The position numbers and the translations under genes are program-made. The notes beneath the pieces are model-generated. The model worked only from the letters and a program-made list of their open reading frames with translations, searched no databases and was not told where the DNA came from. A DNA stretch of 64,000 nucleotides from Sva-07 sp963829585 (GTDB taxonomy: Bacteria; Actinomycetota; Acidimicrobiia; Acidimicrobiales; Ilumatobacteraceae). Positions 54,575 to 61,749 of the stretch are shown in pieces. Positions within the stretch are counted from its first letter, which is position 1. Each line of letters starts with the position of its first letter. The stretch covers positions 186,001 to 250,000 of the forward strand of contig CAWHJD010000001.1 in the NCBI GenBank assembly GCA_963829585.1, written 5' to 3'.

Positions 54575-55279
54575 CTAGGCGGTCGCGCCGCGTCGTGGCT
54601 CGCCGGGCACGGCGCGCAATCCGGTGGTCGGCGTGGCCGATGCCCGCCGCTGCTCGTAGTAGCTGAGGATCTGCAGTTCGACGGCGAGATCGACCTTGCG
54701 CACGCTGATGCCGGGCGGCACGTTGATGACCGTCGGTGCGAAGTTCAGCAGGCTCGTGATGCCGGCGGCGACGAGCGCTTCCGCAGCTTCCTGTGCGGCG
54801 GGTCCGGGCGTGGCGATGACGCCGATCGAGATGCCACGCGACTGCACGACCTGGGCGAGTTCGTCGATGTGGCGCACCCTGACGCCGCCCACCACCGAAC
54901 CGATCTTCGACGCGTCGACGTCGACGATGCCGCCGACGGGGAAGCCCCGGTCGCCGAATCCGTTGTAGCCGGCGAGCGCCTGGCCGAGGTTGCCCGCACC
55001 GACGATGACCACGGGCCAGTCGTGGGTGAGACCGAGTTCCCGACGGATCTGGTAGACGAGGAACTCGACGTCGTAGCCGACCCCGCGTGTTCCGTAACTG
55101 CCGAGATAGCTGAGGTCCTTGCGGACCTTGGCGGCATTCAGACCGGCGAACTCGGCGAGTTCCTCCGACGACATGCTCGTCACACCGACGTCGAAGCGCT
55201 CCGACAGGATCCGCAGGTAGACGGGCAGTCGCGCGACGGTCGCTTCGGGAATGCGTCGTCGCGCTCGTTGGCCGGCCAT
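54575..55279 (-). CDS. rex: Redox-sensing transcriptional repressor Rex
   Basis: 234 residues. N-terminal winged helix (RLPVYLRILSERFDVGVTSMSSEELAEFAGLNAAKVRKDLSYLG), Rossmann domain VVIVGAGNLGQALAGY and C-terminal swapped helix. Rex reads the NADH/NAD+ ratio and releases DNA when NADH rises. The order rex-hemA-hemC-hemD is the same as in Streptomyces. A Rex-like operator and TAACGT lie upstream of the ATG, so it probably represses itself and the haem genes. Confidence 0.94.
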   Translation of the reverse strand: MAGQRARRRIPEATVARLPVYLRILSERFDVGVTSMSSEELAEFAGLNAAKVRKDLSYLGSYGTRGVGYDVEFLVYQIRRELGLTHDWPVVIVGAGNLGQALAGYNGFGDRGFPVGGIVDVDASKIGSVVGGVRVRHIDELAQVVQSRGISIGVIATPGPAAQEAAEALVAAGITSLLNFAPTVINVPPGISVRKVDLAVELQILSYYEQRRASATPTTGLRAVPGEPRRGATA

Positions 55280-55288
55280 GGACCGATC

Positions 55289-55294
55289 ACGTTA
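55289..55294 (-). promoter_or_regulatory. TAACGT -10-like hexamer of rex
   Basis: On the minus strand TAACGT lies 9 bases before the rex ATG and 6 bases downstream of the Rex-like operator. Confidence 0.45.
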
Positions 55295-55300
55295 GGGCGC

Positions 55301-55318
55301 TCGTGCACCATTTCACAA
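55301..55318 (-). promoter_or_regulatory. Rex operator
   Basis: Minus strand TTGTGAAATGGTGCACGA. It matches the Rex consensus TTGTGAA-n4-TTCACAA perfectly in the left half and in 5 of 7 bases in the right half. Located just upstream of the rex -10-like hexamer, where bound Rex would block RNA polymerase. Autoregulation is inferred. Confidence 0.72.
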
Positions 55319-55338
55319 AGCCGGCGATGGTGGCGTCC

Positions 55339-55377
55339 GATGAGCGAGGCGACCACCCCTCGGTCGTTTCGCTCATC
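55339..55377 (-). terminator. Hairpin downstream of fadD
   Basis: GATGAGCGA (55339-55347) pairs with TCGCTCATC (55369-55377), with an inner CGACC/GGTCG stem. Lies 20 bases past the fadD stop and before the rex promoter. Likely terminator; no T-run. Confidence 0.55.
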
Positions 55378-55397
55378 GCTCTCCTGTAGGGGATCGC

Positions 55398-56909
55398 TCA
55401 GATCGTCGAGGCGCCGACGCGCAACGCGTCGTCGAGGCTGCGGCGGACCAACTTGCCCGTGGCATTGCGGGGCAGCGCATCGACGAAGATGATCTTGGTG
55501 GGGCACTTGTAGCGCGCCAAGTGGTCGAGGGAGTGCTCGATGAGCGCTTCCTCGTCGACGTCGGCCCCCGGCCGCACGACCACGTAGGCCTTCACCGCTT
55601 CACCCGTGTGCGGATGAGGGACGCCGACGACCGCGGCTTCCACCACGTCGGGATGTCGTACGAGCATCTCCTCCACCTCGGCGGGATACACGTTGAAGCC
55701 CGACACGATGATGAGATCCTTCGAACGGTCGACCAGGTACAGGTAGCCGTCGTCGTCGGTGGTGGCCATGTCGCCGGTTCGCAGCCACCCATCGGTCAGC
55801 ACGGCGGCCGTGGCCTCCGGGTCGCCGTAGTAGCCCTCGAAGACGTTGGCACCCTTGACCCAGACCTCGCCCACGTCGCCGACGAGTGCATCTCCGTCGG
55901 TGCCGACGAGCCGGATCTCGACACCGTGCAGCGCCCGACCGACCGAACCGAACCGGACCGGTGAACCCGTCGAGGTCGTGACGATCGGCGAGGCCTCGGT
56001 GAGCCCGTAGCCCTCGCGGATCTCGATGCCGAAGCGGTCACGCATCGCCTCGGCCACCGTGATCGAGAGCCGTGACGCTCCCGAGAGCGCGAGGCGCACC
56101 GTGGCGAATGCATCCGGGGCCAGATCGTCGAAGTGGGCGAAGGCCGCCCACAGTGCAGGGGCTCCGGGGATGACGGTGACCTTGCGGTCCTGGATCGACT
56201 GGACGGCCGTCGACGGGTCGAAACGCTGGACGAGCAGGATCGTGGCGCCGACACGGAGACCGAGACCGATGACGACATTCAGACCGAAGATGTGGAACAG
56301 CGGAAGAACGCCGAAGATGACGTCGTCACGGTCGATGTGACCATCGGCCGACAGGCTCTGGTCGAGGTTGGCCATGAGGTTGCCATGGGTGAGCATCGCC
56401 GCGCGCGGCGCCCCGGCAGTGCCACTGGTGAACATCAGCGCGGCGAGATGCGACGTGTCGACCTCGGCGATCCCGAGCGGCTCGCTCGACGTGACGAGGT
56501 CGTCGAACCCGACGATGCCGTGTGTCGACTCGGTGTTGATCACGGTCTCGATGGTCGGCACCAGGGACGGGTCGACGTGCGACCAGTTGACGGCGCTGAC
56601 CTTGTCGACGACGACCACCTTCGCGCCGACCACCTGGAGTTCCGACTCGAGTTCGGGCCCGGGGCTGGTGGGGTTGAGCGGGACGACCACGGCGCCGAGA
56701 CCGATGGTGGCCAGGTAGCTGATCACGAAGTGCGGGGAGTTCCCGAGCAGCAACGCCACCCGGTCGCCCGACTCGACACCGAGAGACGCCAGACCGCCAC
56801 GGAAGCGCTCGACCTGGTCGCGAAGTTCGCCGTAGGTCGTGGTGCGCCCTCGCCAGATCAAGGCGGTGGAGTCGCCGGCATGGTCATCGATGATGTGCGC
56901 GAGATTCAC
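55398..56909 (-). CDS. Acyl-CoA synthetase (AMP-forming), FadD-like
   Basis: About 503 residues. ANL-family motifs: FTSGTAGAPRAAMLTHGNL, YGLTEASP, GWLRTGD and the C-terminal lysine motif NATGKLVRR. The P-loop normally reads TSGTTGxPKG; here the Lys is Arg (PRAA). Activates a fatty or aryl acid to acyl-CoA through an adenylate; substrate unknown. GTG 56909 (VNLAHII) has GGGGGA four bases upstream. GTG 56942 and ATG 56939 are longer in-frame options. Confidence 0.88.
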   Translation of the reverse strand: MNLAHIIDDHAGDSTALIWRGRTTTYGELRDQVERFRGGLASLGVESGDRVALLLGNSPHFVISYLATIGLGAVVVPLNPTSPGPELESELQVVGAKVVVVDKVSAVNWSHVDPSLVPTIETVINTESTHGIVGFDDLVTSSEPLGIAEVDTSHLAALMFTSGTAGAPRAAMLTHGNLMANLDQSLSADGHIDRDDVIFGVLPLFHIFGLNVVIGLGLRVGATILLVQRFDPSTAVQSIQDRKVTVIPGAPALWAAFAHFDDLAPDAFATVRLALSGASRLSITVAEAMRDRFGIEIREGYGLTEASPIVTTSTGSPVRFGSVGRALHGVEIRLVGTDGDALVGDVGEVWVKGANVFEGYYGDPEATAAVLTDGWLRTGDMATTDDDGYLYLVDRSKDLIIVSGFNVYPAEVEEMLVRHPDVVEAAVVGVPHPHTGEAVKAYVVVRPGADVDEEALIEHSLDHLARYKCPTKIIFVDALPRNATGKLVRRSLDDALRVGASTI

Positions 56910-57020
56910 GTATCCCCCTGCTCGTCCGGGCCGTGTCATCACTCCCCGGTGCAGCCACCCATCGTACTCCGCGGCGTGCCGCGGTGCCCAGTGCTCCGAC
57001 GGTCCGACCGCCCCACCGAG

Positions 57021-57104
57021 TCAGAGGCGCATCAATGAGATCGTGGCAGCGATGAGGATCGCGGCCAACAGCAGACCGAGGGTCAGCGTTGTGGCGGGGC
57101 GCAT
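57021..57104 (-). CDS. 27-residue single-span membrane peptide
   Basis: Short frame MRPATTLTLG then a hydrophobic helix (LLLAAILIAATISLM) ending Arg-Leu. TAGCCT lies 6 bases before the ATG in the same arrangement as larger genes nearby, which supports expression. Between the SAM hydrolase gene and fadD, same strand. Function unknown; size and makeup resemble small membrane-protein regulators, but that is a guess. Confidence 0.5.
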   Translation of the reverse strand: MRPATTLTLGLLLAAILIAATISLMRL

Positions 57105-57110
57105 GGCGTG

Positions 57111-57116
57111 AGGCTA
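57111..57116 (-). promoter_or_regulatory. TAGCCT -10-like hexamer
   Basis: 6 bases before the ATG of the 27-residue membrane peptide on the minus strand. Confidence 0.45.
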
Positions 57117-57123
57117 CCGGCGC

Positions 57124-58023
57124 TCACCGCGACGGTCGCAGACTGACCGGTTGGCTGGTGCCGGGCTGTTGCGCGTCGTCGGACGGCAGGAGCGTGACCT
57201 GGTCACCGGCCGCGAGGCCGAGCTCGTCGGCCGCCGAGCGTTGGTCCATCGCGACAGCGAGCAGCCCGGACGAATCGAGTACGAGACCGACCGCACCACC
57301 ACCGGCCGTGTGACCGCCGATACCAGCGAACGACGCCGCTCGCGTCACGCTGCGCACCACGCCACCCGTCGGGTCGGTCGGGCTGGCACACCGGAGTTCG
57401 ATGCGGTCACCGAAGGTGGCCGGAAGATCGTCCGGTCCGACGTTGAGCTGTGCATTGCCGTACCGATCGACCCACAACACCTGGGCGATGACCCTGGTGT
57501 CGTCGCTCTGCGGGAGCGCCACCACGCCGGGCATCAGCAGGTCGGCGTCGACCTCGGGGCCGAGTTCGGTGAGGTCGCCCCCGTTGCAGAGGAACGCCGC
57601 GGCCGGAGCGAAGATGTCACGTCCTGCGAACGTGGGCCCGGGTGCCGGCAATCGATGATCGGGGTTCGTGATCTCCACGGTCCGGCCGGCGCCGCCGGCC
57701 ATCGCGACGGCCGGGGCGAGCAACCCGTTGTCGGGCCCCACGAGTACGCCCTCGCCATCGGCGACTTCGACGGCGATCGCTCGGCGAGCCGTGCCGACGC
57801 CAGGATCGACGACGGCGAGCACCACACCCGACGCGACGTAGCCGATGCTGCGGGCGAGGGCCAGTGACCCGGCGCGCACATCGAACGGTGCGACCCCGTG
57901 GGTGAGGTCGATCACGCGTGCGTGCGGCGCGAGGTCGCGAATGACGGAGTGGACGACGCCGACGAACTCATCGGTGGTGCCGTAGTCGGACAGGAAGGAG
58001 ACTGTCTCGTAGCGGCGGCCCAT
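57124..58023 (-). CDS. SAM hydroxide adenosyltransferase (DUF62 family)
   Basis: About 299 residues. FLSDYGTTDEFVGVVHSVI, VIDLTHGVAPFDV, VVDPGVGTARRAIAV, LVGPDNGLLAPA and, in the C-terminal barrel, WVDRYGNAQLNV match the family that hydrolyses S-adenosylmethionine to adenosine and methionine. Fluorinase and chlorinase are relatives but are much rarer; the hydrolase role is the default. ATG 58023 has TAGGTT exactly 7 bases upstream. Confidence 0.88.
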   Translation of the reverse strand: MGRRYETVSFLSDYGTTDEFVGVVHSVIRDLAPHARVIDLTHGVAPFDVRAGSLALARSIGYVASGVVLAVVDPGVGTARRAIAVEVADGEGVLVGPDNGLLAPAVAMAGGAGRTVEITNPDHRLPAPGPTFAGRDIFAPAAAFLCNGGDLTELGPEVDADLLMPGVVALPQSDDTRVIAQVLWVDRYGNAQLNVGPDDLPATFGDRIELRCASPTDPTGGVVRSVTRAASFAGIGGHTAGGGAVGLVLDSSGLLAVAMDQRSAADELGLAAGDQVTLLPSDDAQQPGTSQPVSLRPSR

Positions 58024-58030
58024 GGCGTCG

Positions 58031-58036
58031 AACCTA
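58031..58036 (-). promoter_or_regulatory. TAGGTT -10-like hexamer
   Basis: Exactly 7 bases before ATG 58023 on the minus strand; decides the start inside a longer open frame. Confidence 0.5.
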
Positions 58037-58120
58037 TCTCCACGATGGGATCTCCGCCATCGGGCGCCGAGCGGTTCGGGCCCGGCGGGGCCGCCCGAGC
58101 GACGATCCGACCCCGGACGC

Positions 58121-58162
58121 GACAAGGGCCGGTGCCAACCCCCCGATGGCACCAGCCCTGTC
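58121..58162 (-). terminator. Strong hairpin downstream of proC
   Basis: Arms GACAAGGGCCGGTGCCA (58121-58137) and TGGCACCAGCCCTGTC (58147-58162) pair with one bulge and one mismatch around a C-rich loop. Lies between proC and the SAM hydrolase gene. Probable terminator; T-run absent. Confidence 0.6.
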
Positions 58163-58276
58163 GGCGCTGCCCGCCGTTTCCGGCGGACGCGTCTCCACAA
58201 GTGCACCATAGGCGACAGAGGGTCGATGTGAAAAGCGACACACCGAAGAACAGTCGTGAAATTTGTCGACGAGGCG

Positions 58277-59083
58277 TCAGCCGAGTTCGCGACTCCGCTC
58301 GGTGGCTGCCCGAACCGCAGCGCCGAACGCCGGGCGAACACCCAGTTCCTCGAGCACGGCGAGGCCCGCCGCCGTGGTTCCTCCGGGCGACGTGACCCGT
58401 TGGCGCAACACGGCGGGGTCGCCTTCGCGGTCGAGCAGTGTTGCCGAACCGAGCAGGAGCTGACGGATCACCCGCTCGGCAACCGGTCGAGACATTCCTT
58501 CCGCGACCGCGGCGTCCGTCAGTGCTTCGGCGACGAGGAAGATGTACGCCGGTCCCGATCCGGCAACCCCGGTGAACAGGTCGAGATCGGCCTCCGACAT
58601 CCGCTCGACCGTGCCGACCGCCGCGAGGATCGACTCCGCCCATGCGACGTCGGCCTCGGCCGCGGTGCTGCCCGCTGCGATCGCCGACGCGCCGAGTCGA
58701 ACGAGCGCCGGCGTGTTCGGCATCGCCCGGACAACCGCGACGGCAGGGCCGACGGCAGCCTCGATCGTCGCCAAGCGCACTCCGGCGGCGATCGACAGGA
58801 CTCGCGTGGCACCGGCTTCGGCGGCCTGACGCGCGGCGGCAGGGACGTCCCCGGGCTTGACGGCCAGTAGCGCTGCCCGCGTCGCCGGCACGTGCGGTGT
58901 CACGGCGATGGTGGGAAACAGCTCGGACAACTCGATGCGTCGAGCGTCGACGACCTCCACGACGGCGAGCGCCGATGGCGCCACTGCGCCGGCATCGAGC
59001 AACCCCCCGATCAACGCCGCGCCCATGTTGCCGCCACCGACCACGGTCAACTCGAAGGGTGCAGCGGCGGGGTCGGGGTTCAT
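58277..59083 (-). CDS. proC: Pyrroline-5-carboxylate reductase
   Basis: About 268 residues. NADP-binding VVGGGNMGAALIGGLL, VKPGDV, RAMPNTPALV and the GSGPAYIFLVAEAL/SPGGTTAAGL signature. Last step of proline synthesis. ATG 59083 has TAACGT exactly 7 bases upstream, so the longer frame to 59155 is not used. Confidence 0.94.
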   Translation of the reverse strand: MNPDPAAAPFELTVVGGGNMGAALIGGLLDAGAVAPSALAVVEVVDARRIELSELFPTIAVTPHVPATRAALLAVKPGDVPAAARQAAEAGATRVLSIAAGVRLATIEAAVGPAVAVVRAMPNTPALVRLGASAIAAGSTAAEADVAWAESILAAVGTVERMSEADLDLFTGVAGSGPAYIFLVAEALTDAAVAEGMSRPVAERVIRQLLLGSATLLDREGDPAVLRQRVTSPGGTTAAGLAVLEELGVRPAFGAAVRAATERSRELG

Positions 59084-59090
59084 CGGCGAC

Positions 59091-59096
59091 ACGTTA
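59091..59096 (-). promoter_or_regulatory. TAACGT -10-like hexamer
   Basis: Exactly 7 bases before ATG 59083 of proC on the minus strand. Confidence 0.5.
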
Positions 59097-59191
59097 GTGA
59101 CCGTCCGGATGAGCGTGAGGAAGACCGACTCCCCCGAGCACGCCCATCCGGACACCCGGGAGTGGGCGCCACGACGGGCAGGAGGGAACGG

Positions 59192-59650
59192 CTACGGCGT
59201 GAAGCGGCTGCGGAAGCCGATGCGCAACAGCGACTGGAAGCATTGCTCGACGTCGGCGTAGAGGGTGCCGAGCACACGATCGAGTTCGTCGTGGGTCACC
59301 TGGCCGACGGGCATCTCACCACGCAGGAAGATCGCATCCTCCATCCCGATGGAGAAGTGCGCGCCGACGAGCCGGTCGTTGCGGCGCAACAGGTGCTCGT
59401 ACAACTCGCCGTCGTTCTCCTCCGGGGCCGGCATCACGTGGGTCTCGTAGCGCAACGTCCGCTGGCCGAGGGTGAGCCACACGGTCGTGAACTCCTTGTC
59501 GTCGCCACGCATGCGCACGTACCAACGAACGGCCTCGGTGTCGCGGTCGACGGCGACGATCCGCTCGTTCTCGGCGGCGAGCGACGCCAGCCAACCGTCG
59601 ATCCGGTGCTCGAGTTCGGCGAGGTCGCCCGGACCGTAGGCGTCCGTCAC
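59192..59650 (-). CDS. YbjN-domain protein
   Basis: About 152 residues. RWYVRMRGDDKEFTTVWLTLGQRTLRYET, then LLRRNDRLVGAHFSIGMEDAIFLRGEMP and the final helix: the YbjN/type III chaperone-like fold. GTGA overlap with mshA. The same mshA-YbjN neighbourhood exists in Mycobacterium (Rv0486-Rv0487), so a link to mycothiol is plausible, but no activity is known. Confidence 0.82.
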   Translation of the reverse strand: MTDAYGPGDLAELEHRIDGWLASLAAENERIVAVDRDTEAVRWYVRMRGDDKEFTTVWLTLGQRTLRYETHVMPAPEENDGELYEHLLRRNDRLVGAHFSIGMEDAIFLRGEMPVGQVTHDELDRVLGTLYADVEQCFQSLLRIGFRSRFTP

Positions 59651-60861
59651 TGACAGCTCACCCGCTCGCGAACGGTGAGATCGCTGTAGAGCCTCCGCAA
59701 TCGGGCGGCCGCGAAACTCCAGGTGTACCGGCGCGCCCGTTCGACTGCGGCAACGCTCATCGATGCGCGCAAGGCGTCGTTGCCGAGGATCTCGGACACT
59801 GCCCGTGCGTAGTCGGTGGGGTCGCGGCCGTCGATGAGTCGCCCGGTTCGGCCGTCGTCGACGAGGCTGAGGAGTCCGCCGACTGCACTGGCGACGACCG
59901 GGATCCCGCACGCCCCCGCCTCGAGCGCGACCAGACCGAAGCTCTCGCTCCGGCTGGGGGAGAGCACGACGTCGGCAGCTCGGTAGTACGTCGACAGGAT
60001 GTGATGGGGCTGCGGCTCGACGAAGCGGACGCGATCGTGCAGACCCAACTCGTCGACGAGGGCGTGCGCCCGCCGGGTTTCGGTGTCGCCGTCGAGCCCG
60101 CTCGCGCCGCCGACGATCACGAGCTCGGCTCGTGGATCACCGAGCTCGTACAGGGCACGGATGGCGACGTCGGGACCCTTGAGCGGCTGGATGCGCCCGA
60201 CGAACAACAGCAACGGACGGTCGGGGTCGAATCCCAACGCTCCACGAGCACCCGCACGATCGCCCGGAGCGAAGAAGGCATGCTCGACGCCGGGGGCGAT
60301 GATCTCCATCCGCGCCTCGGGATTGCCGTAGTGGAGCCGGAACTGGTCCTCCTCCTCGATGCAGCTCACACAGATGGCGTCGGCACACCGCACGATCTGG
60401 GCTTCGGCGAGGTCGCGCTGCATCGACTCGGGATCGCCGCCGGCGGCCTTGACCCGGGCGAGCGTGTGGAAGGTGGAGACGAACGGCACGTCGAGTTCGT
60501 GCTTCAGCGAATGTCCGACGACGCCGCTCAGCCAGTAGTTGCCGTGGATCACGTCGGGTCGCTCGTTGCGGGCGAACCAGTCGAGCATGCCGCGTCCGAA
60601 CTCGTCGGTGACCTCGGGCAGCGCCTCTTTCGGCAGGTGGTGCGGACCCGCTTCGATGTGCACCACGCGGTGGCCGGGCTCGACGACGACCTCGCGTGGC
60701 AGACCGTCACGGTCGGCGCGGGTGAACGTGGTGCATTCGACGCCGGCCTGGGCCAGCGCCGACACCAGTTCGCGTACGTACACGTTCATGCCGCCGCTGT
60801 CACCCGAGCCCGGCTGCACGAGCGGGGACGTGTGGAGGGAGATCACTGCGACGCGCTGCAC
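59647..60861 (-). CDS. mshA: D-inositol-3-phosphate glycosyltransferase
   Basis: 404 residues, GT4 fold. SLHTSPLVQPGSGDSGGMNVYVREL, HGNYWLSG, STFHTLARVKA, FVGRIQPLKGPDVAI and SRSESFGLVALEAGACGIPVVAS match MshA, the first enzyme of mycothiol synthesis (adds GlcNAc to inositol-3-phosphate). Coupled to the YbjN gene. The SigR/RsrA pair in this window is the usual controller of the mycothiol system in actinobacteria. Confidence 0.92.
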   Translation of the reverse strand: MQRVAVISLHTSPLVQPGSGDSGGMNVYVRELVSALAQAGVECTTFTRADRDGLPREVVVEPGHRVVHIEAGPHHLPKEALPEVTDEFGRGMLDWFARNERPDVIHGNYWLSGVVGHSLKHELDVPFVSTFHTLARVKAAGGDPESMQRDLAEAQIVRCADAICVSCIEEEDQFRLHYGNPEARMEIIAPGVEHAFFAPGDRAGARGALGFDPDRPLLLFVGRIQPLKGPDVAIRALYELGDPRAELVIVGGASGLDGDTETRRAHALVDELGLHDRVRFVEPQPHHILSTYYRAADVVLSPSRSESFGLVALEAGACGIPVVASAVGGLLSLVDDGRTGRLIDGRDPTDYARAVSEILGNDALRASMSVAAVERARRYTWSFAAARLRRLYSDLTVRERVSCQ

Positions 60862-60901
60862 CAGGGGTCAAACCCTAACCAGCGTCGATCTCATCCCGCC
60901 G

Positions 60902-60942
60902 TGGCGGAAAATCTTCCCGAGGCCTCAGCCCTCGGTGAGGCC
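60902..60942 (-). terminator. Intrinsic-terminator-like hairpin after rsiG
   Basis: On the minus strand GGCCTCA-CCGAGGGC-TGAGGCC (60921-60942), then TCGGGAAGATTTTCC with four T. It ends the moaD-rsiG transcript. Part of it is a near copy of the rsiG stop region (see the repeat at 60923-60964). Confidence 0.55.
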
Positions 60943-60964
60943 GGAGCCCTCAGCCCTCAGTGAG
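60923..60964 (+). repeat. 17-bp direct repeat at the rsiG 3' end
   Basis: CCTCAGCCCTCGGTGAG (60923-60939) and CCTCAGCCCTCAGTGAG (60948-60964) differ at one base, offset 25. The second copy holds the rsiG stop codon; the first forms one arm of the hairpin. Looks like a local duplication of the gene end. Confidence 0.7.
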
Positions 60965-61447
60965 AAGGGTGTCGATGTCGGCCTCGCCGTCGCGGTATCG
61001 CCGCACCAGTTCGGCACTGAGTGCATCGAGACGGTCGAAACGGGCTCGCCGGTCCGACGACATCCGCGTCTCGAAGTCGGAGATCGCCTCGGTCAATGCC
61101 GCGAGTTCGGCATCGTCGAGCGACTTGAGATGGCCGAGACCACCCTGCGCGCAGATCTCGTCGAGTTCGAGGGCGAGCGGATGATCGCTCAGATCCTCGG
61201 TGGGTCGAGGCGGGCGGGCCGGGCCACCGGTCAGGTGCTGGGCGAGCACCGTGCGCAGTTCGTCCGTCGGTTCGACGTCGGACTCGGCGGCGCGGCGGCT
61301 CGCTTCGGACTTCACGAGGTCGAGACGGGCCTGGGCCACGCGACGTGCGTACGACACGGCATCATCCTCGTGCTGCAACTGCTGACGAAGCCCTCGTAGC
61401 TCCGACAGGGAGAGCTCGGTTGGATCGGGGGTCTCGATGATGGTCAC
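60950..61447 (-). CDS. rsiG: RsiG-family protein, possible c-di-GMP-responsive anti-sigma factor
   Basis: 165 residues, mostly helical. Two copies of the RsiG c-di-GMP motif E-x3-S-x2-R-x3-Q-x3-D are visible: residues 28-43 (D-S-R-Q-D, conservative E to D) and 126-141 (E-S-R-F-D, Q to F). The flanks (LSLSELRGLRQQLQ and AELVRRYRDGEADIDTLL) also fit. Streptomyces RsiG binds the sigma factor WhiG when loaded with c-di-GMP. No whiG gene lies in this window. GTG start overlaps the moaD stop, with GGAGGAA as ribosome-binding site. Confidence 0.7.
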   Translation of the reverse strand: MTIIETPDPTELSLSELRGLRQQLQHEDDAVSYARRVAQARLDLVKSEASRRAAESDVEPTDELRTVLAQHLTGGPARPPRPTEDLSDHPLALELDEICAQGGLGHLKSLDDAELAALTEAISDFETRMSSDRRARFDRLDALSAELVRRYRDGEADIDTLLTEG

Positions 61448-61686
61448 GTACTTCCTCCGGACACGGGTGGCAGGACCGCCACCTCGTCTGATGGGCCGAT
61501 CGGTGTGTCGGCCCGGGCATCGTCGCCGTTCACCCAGATCCTGCAGGTCTTCAGCACGTCACCGAAGCGTGGCCCGTAGCACTGCTCGGCGGCGGCGAGC
61601 ACCTCGCTCACCGTGGTGCCGTCGAACACGGCGGTACCGGTTCCCGCAGCCTCGCGTGCCGAGGCGAACAGACGCATGGTGGGCAC
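61444..61686 (-). CDS. MoaD/ThiS-family sulfur carrier with two extra C-terminal residues
   Basis: 80 residues, ubiquitin-like fold: MRLFASAREAAGTG near the start and VLPPVSGG near the end. Active MoaD/ThiS proteins end in Gly-Gly, which is adenylated and thiocarboxylated. Here GG is followed by Ser-Thr, so the tail would need trimming, as for CysO-type carriers cut by a JAMM protease, or the protein is inactive. The codons for GGST overlap the ribosome-binding site of rsiG. GTG 61686 has TAGATT exactly 7 bases upstream. Confidence 0.8.
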   Translation of the reverse strand: MPTMRLFASAREAAGTGTAVFDGTTVSEVLAAAEQCYGPRFGDVLKTCRIWVNGDDARADTPIGPSDEVAVLPPVSGGST

Positions 61687-61693
61687 GGGGACC

Positions 61694-61699
61694 AATCTA
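61694..61699 (-). promoter_or_regulatory. TAGATT -10-like hexamer
   Basis: Exactly 7 bases before GTG 61686 on the minus strand; promoter of moaD-rsiG. Confidence 0.5.
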
Positions 61700-61749
61700 C
61701 AAGTGTCCTGCGCCACGTCCAGGGTTCCCCGACTCGCGGCCGTCCGGGG

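Noticed and set aside
57124..58023. Fluorinase or chlorinase instead of SAM hydrolase
   Set aside because: The family fits, but no halogenation genes lie nearby, and hydroxide adenosyltransferases are far more common. The specific halide-site insertions could not be judged by eye.
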